Assembly: GCA_963585895.1 (NCBI GenBank)
Contig: OY757911.1
Coordinates: 64,687,658-64,751,657 of the forward strand
Direction: 5' to 3'
Length of the DNA stretch: 64,000 nucleotides
Origin: Sepioteuthis lessoniana
Lineage: Eukaryota > Mollusca > Cephalopoda > Myopsida > Loliginidae
The position numbers and the translations under genes were made by a program. Below the pieces are notes generated by a model, which was not told the DNA's origin, made no database searches, and worked only from the letters and a program-made list of their open reading frames with translations. The stretch's first letter is position 1. Each line of letters begins with the position of its first letter. Positions 45,305-55,935 of the stretch are shown one piece after another.

Positions 45305-45930
45305 GATCAATAATAATAATAATGACAATAATAATAATAATAATAAATAGATAAGATACAACAAAATAGCAAATGTAGGTTAGATCGTGATCGGGACGAA
45401 ACGATCAATAACACAATAAGTGAATACAGTAAATTAGCGCAAAAAGGCAATAAGACGTGACAGGGTAGGGAAAGTAATCCACTGGGAATTGTACAAGAAA
45501 TATAAATTTGGCCATATGAACAAGTGGTATATGCGCAACTCAGAATCCGTCCTGGTGAATGAGACGCATAATGTTTTCTGGGATTTTAAGATACAAACAG
45601 AGCACCTAATCTCGACCAGACGACTAGACTTAGAGATAGCAAAAAAAAAAAAAAAAAAAAAAAAAGCAAAAACAAAACAAAACAAAAAAACAAAAAACAA
45701 ACAAACAAACAACAAAAAACAAAAAAGAAAACCTGCTGAATAATGGACTTGACCATTCTGGCAGATCACAGAGTAAAAATAAAAGAAAGCTAAAAGAGAG
45801 ATAAGAATCTATACCTTGCCAGTGAAGTAAAAAACTATGGAACATGAAAGTGGCGGTGATACCATTTGTAATTGGTGCACTCGGAACAATCTCCAAAGGA
45901 TTGGTAAAAGGGACTAGTGTTGCATATTGA
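45305..45930 (+). pseudogene. LINE-R C-terminal fragment after (AAT)n
   Basis: Preceded by AATAATAATAATGACAATAATAATAATAATAAA-type sequence. Frames read NSKCRLDRDRDETINNTISE, VIHWELYKKYKFGH, KWYMRNSESVLVNETHNVFW, then RRLDLEIAKK. The restriction-like-endonuclease RPD is RLD here. A ~90-base A-rich run (45640-45730) sits where KKK should be. DLTILADHRVKIKES follows, then VIPFVIGALGTISKGL split over frames. Its CCHC knuckle has lost a Cys. Confidence 0.88.
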
Positions 45931-46339
45931 CCTCCGACTCGGCCGAGCTGTCAAAATAAGAAATGTACCTGTGTAAATAACAGGTGCATCCGGTCGAAGA
46001 TATCAGGGGGCAACCTTGACTGTCGAGGGGTTGAATTGAATTGAATTGAAGATGCTGGAATGAGAACCATGTCCCAGCAGAGGCTGGGCCCCAGGCCCCC
46101 GGTTGAGCAGCCCAGGTGAACGGGAAAGAAATACTGTAATAGCCAGAGGAGTTGGTGGGGTCAATATGTTGCAGTTCTGTTCAGTCTCCAACTCACCTCT
46201 CACACAGTAAAACCTTTCGTAACGCTTTCTAACTTTCGAATAAAGTGAGAGGTATATTTTTCTAAAGAACTGTGTCCGCTCGGCGTTATTGCGTCGTTAT
46301 GTTTCTGCATGCATATGTGTATGTATAGTTGTTCATGGC

Positions 46340-46830
46340 TATGCAACACTAAAAGACTTAGAAATCAGAATACAACAGGAAACCATCCAGACTGCAGCAT
46401 TATTAAGATCGGCCAGAATGCTGAGAATAGTCTTGGAGACTTGCAGTCAATCAAACTCTTGTGAACCTATTTACCAACCCCTCCGCTCGGGCATGATATG
46501 ACACAAAGTCAATTTTTAAGCGGAGTTCAACAGGTTTGAATTCAGAGTTTTCCTTCTCCTAGACTAGTTGCCTCACCAAGGCTGAAGAACCTAGTCTGTC
46601 CTACTATTTACCCATAGCTGGAGGGAGAATAATTGGATTCATACCTTTCCCAAGGGTATTAGTGCTATGTGAAATGCAATCAGTCTCGTCCAGGATTTGA
46701 ACTCATGTCGCCGTGTCCAATTCCTACGACGATAACCATTACTCCACGTGCACCTCCAAAACTCTTGTGAAAGGCTATCAGCTAACGCTAATGTGAAAAA
46801 CTCACAAAGGAGTAAAATAATAATAATAAT
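46340..46830 (+). pseudogene. LINE-R 3' end interrupted by SINE-B
   Basis: 46340-46465 reads LKDLEIRIQQETIQTAALLR and SARMLRIVLETC. The frame stops in a SINE-B and resumes at 46759 with the 3' end 'AAACTCACAAAGGAGTAAAA' and (TAA)n at about 46816-46835. The 13 bp AAACTCTTGTGAA at 46453-46465 is repeated at 46759-46771, a clean target-site duplication. Confidence 0.92.
46466..46758 (-). mobile_element. SINE-B, full length, with 13 bp target duplication
   Basis: On plus: 'CCCCTCCGCTCGGGCATG' to 'ACTCCACGTGCACCTCC'. The minus-strand head has a GTAATGGTTATCGTC A box and 'GAGTTCAAATCCTGG' B box. Flanked by AAACTCTTGTGAA on both sides. Well preserved and so relatively young. Confidence 0.95.
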
Positions 46831-47098
46831 AATAATAGAACCACGAGGGTTACAGTGATAATAATTATAGTTGGAACACTTAAAATGGTCCCAAAAGGCT
46901 TAGAAAAGAGACTGGGAGAAGTAGAAATTAGAGAAAGAATCGAAACCTTCCTGACTACAGCAAATTTAAGATCGACTAGAATACTCAGAAGAGTCCTGGA
47001 GATTTGGTAAGACTTACTATCAGATTACAGTGAAAGACCGCCAAGTAAAACCGGTGAGGAAAACTCGCAAGAAGTATAATTATAATAATAATAACAAT
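46831..47098 (+). pseudogene. LINE-R 3' end
   Basis: Reads TRVTVIIIIVGTLKMVPKGL, EKRLGEVEIRERIETFLTTA and LRSTRILRRVLEIW, then 'GAAAGACCGCCAAGTAAAAC' and AATTATAATAATAATAAC. It corresponds to the last ~80 residues of LINE-R and its 3' untranslated end. It starts right at the previous copy's (TAA)n. Confidence 0.92.
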
Positions 47099-47637
47099 AA
47101 ACGAATGCAGCATATTAGCACAAAAGGAACGGAAGACTAGGAATGATTTGGGGATTTTGGAAGAAATCAAAATTTGATCATGCTACCAAATGGTATATGC
47201 ACAAACCAGAATCCATCTCAGAGAATGAGATGCTTAAGATTCACTGGGATTTTGAAAGACAAATGGATCACCTAATCCTAGTCAGAAAACCAGACCTAAT
47301 GTTAAAAAAAAAAAAGAACGTGCCATTTAGTGTGTTGACTGACTACAAAATGAAAATAAAAGAAAGCGAAAAGGTAGACAAATACTTGGAATTTTCCAAA
47401 GGACTTAAAAATCTGCAATTGTGATTGATGAATTTGAAACAGTCTCCAAAGACTTGGAAAAAGACTGAAGGAACTTGGAATTTTAGGAAAGATCGAGACC
47501 ATTTAGACCAGTGCATTGTTGAGATCGGTTAAAATACTCAGAAAAATCCAAGAAGAGACTTGCAGTCACTCAGACTCCAGTGAAAGACCTCTAGTTAATA
47601 ATGATGTAAAAAAAAAAAAACTCACAAAGAACAAAAT
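47099..47637 (+). pseudogene. LINE-R C-terminal fragment
   Basis: KSKFDHATKWYMHKPESISE, EMLKIHWDFERQMDHLILV, RKPDLMLKKKKNVPFSVLTD, KMKIKESEKVDKYLEFSK. The endonuclease block is KPDL, so the RPD Arg is Lys while P and D are kept. It ends in 'AAACTCACAAAGAACAAAA'. It begins directly after the previous copy's (AAT)n. Confidence 0.92.
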
Positions 47638-48480
47638 AACAAAACCTAAGAAACAGAAATGGGCAGAAAAACAATTGTATGGATATTTCAAGCGATAAAC
47701 CAGTGAGATTACACATGAGAAGTTCTGCACAAGACTAAGAAACGGAAATCTAAAGAGAGAAACTGAATTTCTTCAAATGGCAGCACAAAACAACGTCACA
47801 AGAACCAATTATGTTAAAGCGAAAATTGATTATACGCAATAGAATAGCAAGTGATGCAGAGAAAGAGATGAAACGATTAATTACGTAGTAAGCAAATTAG
47901 CTCAAAAGGTATTCAAGACGAGGAATGACTAGGTGGGAAAGTTGATTCCCTGGGAATAGCGGAAGAGATCGAATGTTGACCATACTACCAAATGTTATAT
48001 ACACAAACCAAAATCCGTCAAAGAGAATGGGACATGTAAAATGCTCTGGGATTTTGAGATACAAACTGGTCATCTTATTTCGTCTAGAAGACCAGACTTT
48101 CTGCTAATTACAAAAAAAAAAAAAAAAAAAAAAAAAGAGAGAAAAAAGAGAAAACGAAGAGAAGAAAAATAAATTAAAAAAAAAGAACATAGCGTCTATT
48201 CGATTCCGCCGTTAGAGCAGACTAGAGTGAAAATAATGAGTGAAAAGATATACAAATACTTGGACCTTGCTGGAGAACTAAAGAAGCTGTGAAGACTGAA
48301 TATATTGGAAAACAGAGAGGAAGAATTGAGATCATCCCACTACAGCATTGTTGAAAACAGCTAAAGTACTCAGAAGAATCCTGGAGACTTGAGGAGATTT
48401 GCTGTCACTCAAACTCTAGTGAAAGACCGCCAGCAAACGCTGGTATAAACAACCCATAAGGAGTAAAATAATGATGATAA
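47638..48480 (+). pseudogene. LINE-R longer C-terminal fragment
   Basis: Starts upstream of the CCHC region: KQKWAEKQLYGYFKR, then NLKRETEFLQMAAQNNVTRT and NYVKAKIDYTQ. Then RDETINYVVSKLAQK-like sequence, WYIHKPKSVKENGTCKMLW, SSRRPDFLLITKKK with an intact RPD, a purine run (48112-48200), and the 3' end TGGTATAAACAACCCATAAGGAG. Stops and frameshifts throughout. The most complete C-terminal region in the window. Confidence 0.9.
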
Positions 48481-48602
48481 TCACTTCCGAGATCAGTTAC
48501 AATACTTTAGAAGTGTCCTGAGAACTTTCCTGTCACCCAGATCTCATTCAAAAACCTCCTGGCGCGAAAAAATTCGCAAAGAACAAAATAATAATGGAAA
48601 TG
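48481..48602 (+). pseudogene. LINE-R 3' end, shortest copy
   Basis: Only the last ~120 bases: a decayed SARILRRVLET equivalent (TSEISYNTLEVS), CACCCAGATCTCATTCAAAAAC, and AAAAATTCGCAAAGAACAAAATAATAATGG. It closes the run of five successive LINE-R 3' ends. Confidence 0.85.
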
Positions 48603-48886
48603 AGAATAAGAATGATGCAAAGAAAAACTATCCTAATTCAGAAATATTATCCCTGCCAAAAGAAATTAACCCAAGCAAATAGAAAAACAATAATTTTGAT
48701 CGAAAGAAACATCTTCTAAGGAAACTCACTGTTCCCTATATATTCACAAAAAAGAAAAGTTTAACCAGCTTATGTACATGTGTGTCAAACTGTTTAAAAA
48801 ATAATACAAATAGAATCTTCAGCCAAAACAATTAGAGACGTAATTTTGAATTGAGAAATGTGGAATGCTTGTAATGAATAAGGGTT

Positions 48887-49125
48887 TCGTTTCTTTTATT
48901 TAATGGTATATAAACTTTTATGAGTATTTAATGCCAAAGCTATCCTTTTAGAAGAACAGTAGTGTTACTATTTAACCCATCGTGGAGGAGGGAAATTACA
49001 GGATTAATATCTTTCCCAAGGGTATTAGTCCAAAGGCAAACATTTAAACGCGACTGGAAATAAATAAGGGCAGTGCTGGACTCACCTTTACGATTTAGCT
49101 AACATCCAAATATCCTCGGGGCCTC
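48887..49125 (-). mobile_element. SINE-C copy
   Basis: On plus: 'GTTTCTTTTATTTAATGG', 'AATGCCAAAGCTATCCTTT', 'CCCAAGGGTATTAGTCC'. The tRNA-like end is disturbed by an AAATAAATAAGGGC insertion. Confidence 0.85.
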
Positions 49126-49244
49126 ATTAAAGAAAAAATATTTTTATTCTATCATTGGTTTTTATTCTTTATCGTTAGTTTTTATTCATCAAAATTTATA
49201 AATAAATGAATGAAGAAAGGAATAAATAAATAAATGTTGACAGA

Positions 49245-49515
49245 TTATTGATCATCTGGAAATCTGATCTCCTAGACAAAATAAAACTGGATATCTTTCA
49301 AGCTGTGACTGTGTTAATACTACTGTATGAATGCACCACATAGACGCTAACAGACCGCTTGGAAGAAAAAGCTAGATGAGACTTACGCAAGAATGCTACG
49401 TGCTGTTTTGAACAAATCTTGCAAGCAAGACGACACAAAAAGCCGTTCTACGACCACCAACCTCCATCTCACAAACCATCCAAGTAAGAGGAACAATATA
49501 TGCTGGGTACTGCTA
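49245..49515 (+). pseudogene. LINE-P C-terminal fragment
   Basis: Broken frames: IWKSDL-like start, DKIKLDIFQA, then EECYVLF/NKSCKQDDTK and HLPPSHKPSK-like blocks corresponding to KSDLTDKMKR through KTIQVRRTRHAGHC. It is strongly diverged and ends abruptly where the antisense mariner begins. Confidence 0.78.
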
Positions 49516-49835
49516 GATAAGTAAGGCCTCTGTGTTGAGTCTGGGACTACGTGGGAAGATGAACAGAAGCATAACATCACCATCGTTATTGACCACTCTA
49601 AACACCATGACGGGGACTGGGTGTTTGGTTTTCATCAAAATGAATATGAATCTGTTCTCAGATGGACATCCAAACACTCTGAAGCCTTTATCTTTGAACT
49701 TCCGTGTGAATGTCAAGAGTACAGCATACCGTTTCCAAAATTCTGGTGGAGAGTGTCCTGTAGCATTTCTGGTGAATAGCATCATAGTGCTTTTTTCCTC
49801 ACAGATTGTAACTGACTCTAGTTGCTAAAACATAT
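49516..49835 (-). pseudogene. Mariner-like transposase fragment, antisense
   Basis: On minus: RFIFILMKTKHPVPVMVFRV, VNNDGDVMLLFIFPRS, PRLNTEALL. This matches the centre of the catalytic domain, including the H-P-V-x-V-M-V-F and L-N-T-E-A blocks, in one open frame (49785-49513). The catalytic residues on either side are not included. Directly adjacent to the LINE-P fragment. Confidence 0.85.
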
Positions 49836-49944
49836 GAAGCACTTGCACGGAATTAATAATTTAAAATGGTGAAAATGTATATGTAAAAAGATAGACGTAA
49901 AAAATTCCTTCACTTACGCTAAGAATGACAACAGTTCAGATGTC

Positions 49945-50062
49945 TCGCCGACGTAAAGTCAGCCAGGTTTCGATCCCGATTTGAAGTATCTCGCCAGTCT
50001 AGTCACACTGTAGAGTTGTGATACAATGAAACAATCTGTCGGTGGATGACTGTATATGTAAA
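49945..50062 (+). mobile_element. Family G copy
   Basis: Contains 'CAGGTTTCGATCCCGATTTG' (B-box-like) and then the body 'GTTGTGATACAATGAAAC' and 'GTCGGTGGATGACTG'. It is opposite in orientation to the pair at 22722-23118. The missing left half of the tRNA-like head may lie at 49905-49945. Confidence 0.75.
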
Positions 50063-50279
50063 TTATTTTAATATAAAAATACTTTAAAGAAGAAGCCGAA
50101 AGTTCATATCGTTTATGGCCTCAACCGATAAAAGTTCGACACTGTATAAAGGAAAACGACAAATCACAAAACGAATAGAACTACCTAATCAAGAAAACAT
50201 TAAAACACTCGGAGAAAAAGAAAGCTGAGAATATTAAGAGTAGATATTATAAATAAGGCAGAAAGGAAGGAAAAAGTAA

Positions 50280-50332
50280 ACCGGGATGTTCTCGTCGCAT
50301 TGTAGCGAATGTGCTGAACTATAGGGTGTATC
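50280..50332 (+). mobile_element. SINE-C head fragment
   Basis: 'TTCTCGTCGCATTGTAGCG' and 'AATGTGCTGAACTAT' match the first ~50 bases of the C head. Truncated at 'AGGGTGTATC'. Confidence 0.5.
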
Positions 50333-50397
50333 AATATCCAAAGGGCCCATGTGACTGATAATAACTCTAATAATAATAATATCTTTTTTCTGATTTG

Positions 50398-50718
50398 AAT
50401 ATCATCATCATCATCATCATGTCGTGCCGTCAGCACGGATATCCCTGACCCTCTCTCGCCACTTCTCCCTATCACTCATCGCCTCCGGCAGGTCTTCAGG
50501 GTTACATCCTGTGTCCTCACATAGTTGCTGTATGTAAGTTCGAGCTGGTCGTCCTGCTTTTGCTTGGCCATATGCGGGGGTCCATAGGAGTACATCACTT
50601 ATGAGCTCGTCCTTGCTTCTCCAGCAGTGTCCCGCGTGTCTGGTTCGTCTAACTTGTATAGTTTTCGTGATGGGGGCAAGTGTCCGTATAGTTGGTGTCT
50701 CGTGGGGTGTTGTCGCCA
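50398..50718 (-). pseudogene. LINE-P 3' end, antisense
   Basis: On plus it starts with the (CAT)n of the reversed tail and 'GTCGTGCCGTCAGCACGG'. The minus frame reads the C-terminal blocks (TRHAGHCWRS, DELISDVLL, RAKAGRPARTYIQQLC, LPEAMSDR, VRDIRA). This is one of the best preserved C-termini here, with few breaks. It is cut at about 50718. Confidence 0.92.
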
Positions 50719-51052
50719 GGATAGTATACTATAATAACTATTAATCATCGATCATAATGGCTTGAAGCAAAGAGGAAAAATATTTTGCGTCACTACCCAT
50801 TTGTAGAAGATATATTTCAAAACTGTTTCAAAAGAGATGCAATCCATTAATATGATTATGATTTATTACTGAGAAAAGAAACTAAAAAAAAACAATGCAT
50901 GTCCTGGAAGCTGATATAATAATTTAAAAATAACATTGATTTGATGTCTCTAGCTCAAAGGATGCATTTTTAACCTGACGTGTTCCAAATGACCGTCATT
51001 GCGCTTGTCTCAGTAATAAATCATTATCATATTAATGGGTTACGTCTATTTT
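50719..51052. other. Unassigned AT-rich sequence
   Basis: No supported feature. Confidence 0.4.
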
Positions 51053-51054
51053 GA

Positions 51055-51265
51055 GACACCCTGTAAGACATTGTAATACACGAGTTCGAACTTCAGTCAT
51101 GCTATTGAGTTCACTTTTGAACAATACCCTTGTGAAAAGCATCAACTTCTTTATCCTCCATTGGGTTTAATAGCACCACTACTGTCGTTCTACAAGGATG
51201 GTTTTGATGGCAAATAACCCAGGAAAGATGTAATGCCATTAAATAAAGAAACGAAACTGACATCG
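51055..51265 (+). mobile_element. SINE-C copy, head partial
   Basis: 'CGAGTTCGAACTTCAGTC', CACTTTTGAACAATACCCTTG, 'CTACAAGGATGGTTTTG' and tail 'TAACCCAGGAAAGATGTAATG' ending in AAATAAAGAAAC. Confidence 0.85.
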
Positions 51266-51539
51266 AAAAAGTAAGCAATCTTGCTTTTTCCTCCTTTCTA
51301 TTTCTACTTCAAAAACTCTTGGAAAACATAATCTCCGACAGGAACCTCATCAAAGGAATATATACCTGCTTAGTTTCCCTGGTAATATACTCCAAAGGCT
51401 TCTTAAACTGTACAAAAAAGAAGCTCAGAAACATGGATCACACAATGATCACGATGATATTTATATTTAAAAGATGACGTAGATAGCTTATGTTATAAGA
51501 AAAGGTGAAGGAAGAGGGGATAATGTAACAGCGGTAATT

Positions 51540-51815
51540 CAAAGAACAAAGAGATATTATTTACAGCAGCCAATAATAACAGAAACAAAAATAATACAAG
51601 GATAAACAAAGACGCAGGTCTTATTACAATGGGAAGAAAAATAATTGCCTGGACATTTTAGAAGACAAACAAAGGAAATTGCGAATGACATTACCTGGAC
51701 ATGACTACGTAAAAGAAGTTTAAAAAGAGAAAATGAATCGTTGTTAATAGCAACCCAGAATACTACCATACGAACCATTTATGTGAAAGCTAAAATAAAT
51801 AAAACACAGGAGAAT
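51540..51815 (+). pseudogene. LINE-R fragment, left half of an interrupted copy
   Basis: After 'CAATAATAACAG', broken frames read MGRKIIAWTF, stop, KTNKGNCE and ESLLIATQNTTIRTIYVKAK-like, then INKTQENI. This corresponds to the stretch just before the CCHC knuckle. The copy continues at 52247 beyond a SINE and microsatellites. Confidence 0.75.
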
Positions 51816-51834
51816 ATATTTATTACACGAAGAT

Positions 51835-51839
51835 CACCC

Positions 51840-51874
<35 letters not shown>

Positions 51875-52196
51875 AAGAAGCGATCGTGGTGTAATGGTTG
51901 TTGCGCTAGGAAATGGATGTAGAGATCCAAGTTCAAATCTTGGACGAGGGTATTTGCATTTTCCCATTGCGCTACTACACTTGGGAAAGGTATGCATCCA
52001 AAATATTCTCCCTCCAGCAATAGGTAAATAGTAGGTCAGATTGAGCTCTTTAACCTTGGTGTGACAACCGGTTTAGGAGAAGGAACACTTCGAATTCAAA
52101 CTTGTTAAACTATGTTTAAAAATTGACTTTGTGTCACATCTTGGTCGTGCGGAAGGGTTGGTAAATACACACAGAAACACAGACACAGACACACAC

Positions 52197-52246
<50 letters not shown>
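51835..52246 (+). mobile_element. SINE-B flanked by microsatellites
   Basis: (CT)n(TA)n at 51838-51873; SINE-B at 51878-52170 with head 'CGTGGTGTAATGGTTGTTG' and 'AAGTTCAAATCTTGGACG' and 3' end GACTTTGTGTCACATC; then (AC)n(AT)n(AG)n at 52171-52246. The block sits inside one LINE-R copy. Confidence 0.9.
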
Positions 52247-52250
<4 letters not shown>

Positions 52251-52700
52251 TAAGCAAATACAGTAAAATAGCTTAGAAAGTGGATAAAAGCAGGCCCAAC
52301 TGCAAGGCGAAGGTGATCCATAGGGAATTCTAAAAGCGATTAAACTTTGACCATACAGAGAAATAGTATTTATCAGAGAACAGAATTTGTCCTGGAAAAT
52401 GGGCCACACAAAATTCTCTGGTATTTTGAAACAAATAAAGATTAACCGTTCTTTACCAGTAGACCAGACTTTGTCTTACTTTATAAAAAGAAAACGATTT
52501 GTCAACTAGTAGATTTCGCCGTTCCCACTGAAAGAAAAGCGAAAAACTGGATAAATACTCGGACCTTGATGCAGAGCTGAAAAAGCAATGAAACATGAGA
52601 ATAACTGCTGTGGTCGGTTTGAATACTTAGGTGAATCATAAAGTACTAAGGAGATTTGGTTTCGCTTGGAATTCATAGAAGGACATCAGTTGCTCCTGAT
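52247..52700 (+). pseudogene. LINE-R fragment, right half of an interrupted copy
   Basis: Frames read VSKYSKIA, AKVIHREF, KRLNFDHTEK, then NRICPGKWATQNSLVF-like, RPDFVLLYKKKTICQLVDFA-like (split over frames, RPD visible), KLDKYSDLDAELKKQ, NMRITAVV. These continue in order from the residues at 51815, supporting a single copy split by the SINE block. Confidence 0.8.
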
Positions 52701-53544
52701 ATTGGTGTATACCAGAATGAGAAAGACGACAACACTTGAAAATATAATCTTGTTTATTACGAAAGATACGAAATTCGTTGCGTGAGAAGAGAGAGTCGGT
52801 ATAGAACCGTTAAGATTTACATCAGGTTGAGATTCGATATCTTTTCAGAGAATCTTTCTTCTTCGCTCTTCTTTTACGAGTTTGGCAAAGGGCCGACTTA
52901 AAACATTTAATCATCTTCGTTTTGTTTTCTGTTCTCTTTCCGGAGACTGGCACAGGTCAATTCAACCACAGACGCTTTCGCTTGGCGCTCTAATTTTCTT
53001 CTGGGATTAGAGTCTTGTACATTGCAGACTTTTCTTTACATCTCCACCTTGGGACGTCTGGCCTTTAGCCAGTGGCCAGGTAGCGTTATGTCTAGTCCCT
53101 TTCCCTGCTCTGCCCACTACCACGGGGTCGAAATCTTCCGTCGTTATTTATTTTTCAGACGCCCACGCACCAAGTGGTTACTCTTCCTTCCGGCATGCCA
53201 CTCACGCAATTCACGTGGTATTTCCGCTGTCTTTCGTTTATTTTAAGAGACAGGTGCATTCTATTTTGAAATCCGCGTAACTTACGCGGCCTGTAAAAGG
53301 TCAAATATCTAACAGTATGAAAAACTCGTAAAGACCTTATAACCCGTATGTCGTCTTTTAATTGATAATACAAATAAACGATTCCAGTAATATACTTTTA
53401 AAAAATCATTAGTAAACGAAACATTTATAAAATATTCTAAATCTGTTACGATCCATCAAAAGTATTTTTATTTTTTATATATCTTTACTACAAATCTTAT
53501 TTCAAATGTCGTGTAGACATCGAAAGAACACTATATTATTAATA
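52701..53544. other. Unexplained GC-richer block
   Basis: Opposing frames at 53022-53246 and 53155-53373 are open by composition only. No element or exon recognised. Could be a decayed LTR; unproven. Confidence 0.35.
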
Positions 53545-53567
53545 TCACACACACACACACACACACA

Positions 53568-53618
<51 letters not shown>

Positions 53619-53634
53619 TCTCTCTCTCTCTCTC
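53545..53634. repeat. (AC)n(TC)n compound microsatellite
   Basis: An AC run with one CC interruption, followed by a TC run that leads directly into SINE-D. Confidence 0.97.
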
Positions 53635-54081
53635 GCCCAGTTGGCTGGGTTGTAGAATACACCGACAGCATCTCTGCAAAGGGGTAAGACTCCCACAATG
53701 AATTTCTTGGACATGACACTAAACAATCTGATGGTGAGGCTCCTGTAATGCTGAAGCTTTGGAGAATGTGGAGTACTCCTTTATTGCCATCGTTCCCAGG
53801 TCCACTCTGTACCGGAGTGGTAGTACTTGATAGGGTCCTATCTATGGGTCAAATAGAACTAAACTGTGTACTTAAGCCAAACTGAACTGTTTGAAATAGA
53901 ACTGTTTTTGACATTAAACTGTGTACTGATCCTAAACCGGATTGTTTGAATAGAAGTGTTTTACATTTTACTGTGTGTAAACAGTACTTATGCAGAACAG
54001 AATTGTTTGAAATAGAACTGTTTTATGTATAAAAACGGATTTGGCATTAAATAATCTGCAATGGTTGATATGATATAAAAC
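53635..54081 (+). mobile_element. SINE-D copy
   Basis: 5' end 'CCCAGTTGGCTGGGTTGTAG', full core including 'CCAGGTCCACTCTG' and 'CTATCTATGGGTCAAATAG', three internal units, and the shared tail 'GGCATTAAATAATCTGCAATG'. (CT)n follows at 54082-54118. Confidence 0.92.
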
Positions 54082-54115
<34 letters not shown>

Positions 54116-54184
54116 TACATGTACTTATACACATACACACGTATGCGCTTTCTCATATAAACGCATGCACGCGCTCAAACATCC

Positions 54185-54219
<35 letters not shown>
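54082..54219. repeat. (CT)n and (TA)n(GA)n tracts
   Basis: CT run at 54082-54118 and TA/GA run at 54186-54219, with CA-rich DNA between. Confidence 0.95.
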
Positions 54220-54299
54220 TAAAACCATATCAGTATTAGTAGTTTTTACTTGTACCTTTTGTTTCAGATGTTATAATGGCAGTTATAAAGTAGTGAGAT

Positions 54300-54655
54300 T
54301 CTAGCAATATAGGGTTATTATTTTAAACTGAATTCGATTGCCGCTAAGGCTGCTCCCTGAATTCAGGAAGTTAGATAAACTGAAACTATATTGGATGTTA
54401 TTGCTTAAAACTGGCTATACGGGTGGTGACTTTGAAATGAAGTTTTGAAATGGACTATTTTCAATTATCGATGATGATACTTTAGAACTCAAGATCGATG
54501 AGAATCCGATTTCAAGAAACTTTTAGAAGAGCAATGGTCATCTATGTTGAAAACTAAATAAACTTAAAACGTCCAGGAGTTCACGAAATTATCTTCATGG
54601 ACTCTCAGTCAATTAAAAATTAAAGATATTTTTGATACATCCACAAAATTCGATT
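54300..54655 (+). pseudogene. Mariner-like transposase N-terminal HTH region
   Basis: Frames read YRVIILN then LRLLPEFRKL (first HTH, decayed), GGDFEMKF, stop, NGLFSIIDDDTLELKIDENP, ISRNF, stop, KSNGHLC, stop, KLNKL, HGLSVN. The order G-D-F-E-M-K...I-I-D-D-D-T-L-E-L-K-I-D-E-N-P matches the linker and second HTH of mariner transposases. The catalytic domain is absent; SINE-B follows at 54722. Confidence 0.8.
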
Positions 54656-54721
54656 CAGCATGTAAGGATTTCTTTAAAATTATACTCAGATCCGTTAAAC
54701 TCTTTTAAAAGTTATATTATG

Positions 54722-54992
54722 TATGTATTTACCCAAAACTTCAGCCACTGGCAGGACGCGAGACAAAGTCAATTTTTAACGAAGCAAAGTTGGTTTGAAT
54801 TCAGTTTTCCTTCTTCAAGACTGTCGAATGAAGGCTAAAGAGTCTACTCTACACTGCCATTTACCAATAGCGAAGAAAAGAAAAGATGGGTTCATTCTTT
54901 TCTCAAAGGTATAAACACAAAGTGAAATACAACCTCATCAAGGATTTGAACTCGGTGGCCATTTCCTTTGACGATAACCGTTATGGTAGATT
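54722..54992 (-). mobile_element. SINE-B copy, diverged
   Basis: On plus: 'TGTATTTACCCAAAACTTC', CAAAGTCAATTTTTAACG, 'AGGATTTGAACTCGGTGGCC', 'GACGATAACCGTTATGG'. Several indels. Confidence 0.85.
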
Positions 54993-55559
54993 TTAGGTCA
55001 TGTCAAGACTAAGACGCAGAAAAAACGCAAGAACCAATGTTTATACACTGCTTGCTTCAATGTACAGCGGAAATGTGTGCTGATGTTCACTGTATTGATT
55101 TTTTGCTTACTTCATTGAGTAACAAATACTTTCCTTTTTCAGATGTTTTGTATCTTTATTAAGCGTATTTTTATCTTCTATGGAATTTCAACACTGTTTT
55201 GACGTACTACCTATATATATTTGGATAGCTTATTACCTGACAGCGTTTACAGAAAATAAATATTTATATCTGATATCAATTTAAGAAAATTAACTTCTTT
55301 TTCATATGAGTCATGTCTCACTTCATTTCTTTTGAGAGACATTTAATCCATGGATATATGATATGTTTGACAAACACATAATGAGCCACGGAATGAGAAT
55401 CAGGCTAGGTTTAAATTAGAACTTTCCTTGCATGAGGATCCTGAAGCAATGCTTGGCGAGATTTACTATCATTAATTTTATCTGATGCAAGGACAAAACT
55501 ATGGAGTCACCAACAATAATCAGAATCATGAGCGATAGCTTGCAGGATTTCAATTACCG
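54993..55559. other. Unassigned AT-rich sequence
   Basis: May include decayed LINE-R downstream sequence at the right edge. Otherwise nothing recognised. Confidence 0.35.
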
Positions 55560-55935
55560 ACAGAGAATTCTATATTATCTCCTCTCTAGCCGTTATCTGT
55601 TTTCGACCTTGAGTTCTGCAACCACTGCTGGTTTAAGTATCTGACAACAGCAAGATCTTTCAGTCACAGTGAGTATTGACCAAATAAGAGTCTTTCTTCC
55701 GATTGATAGGTATTTAGCTTTATGCATTTTGCTTTATTTTTTGGTTTCCATGTTTGATATTTCACTTTTTATTTCATTTTGCTTGTATAGTTGTAGATCT
55801 TGGTTTTCTTTGATATCTGAGTGTAGCCTTCTTTTTTTTTTAAAATTCTATTGGTAAACTAGCTTTAACATCCAATCATTTGTTAATTCTAGATATCTTA
55901 TAAATCCTATAATTTCATTCTTGTATATGAGTTCT

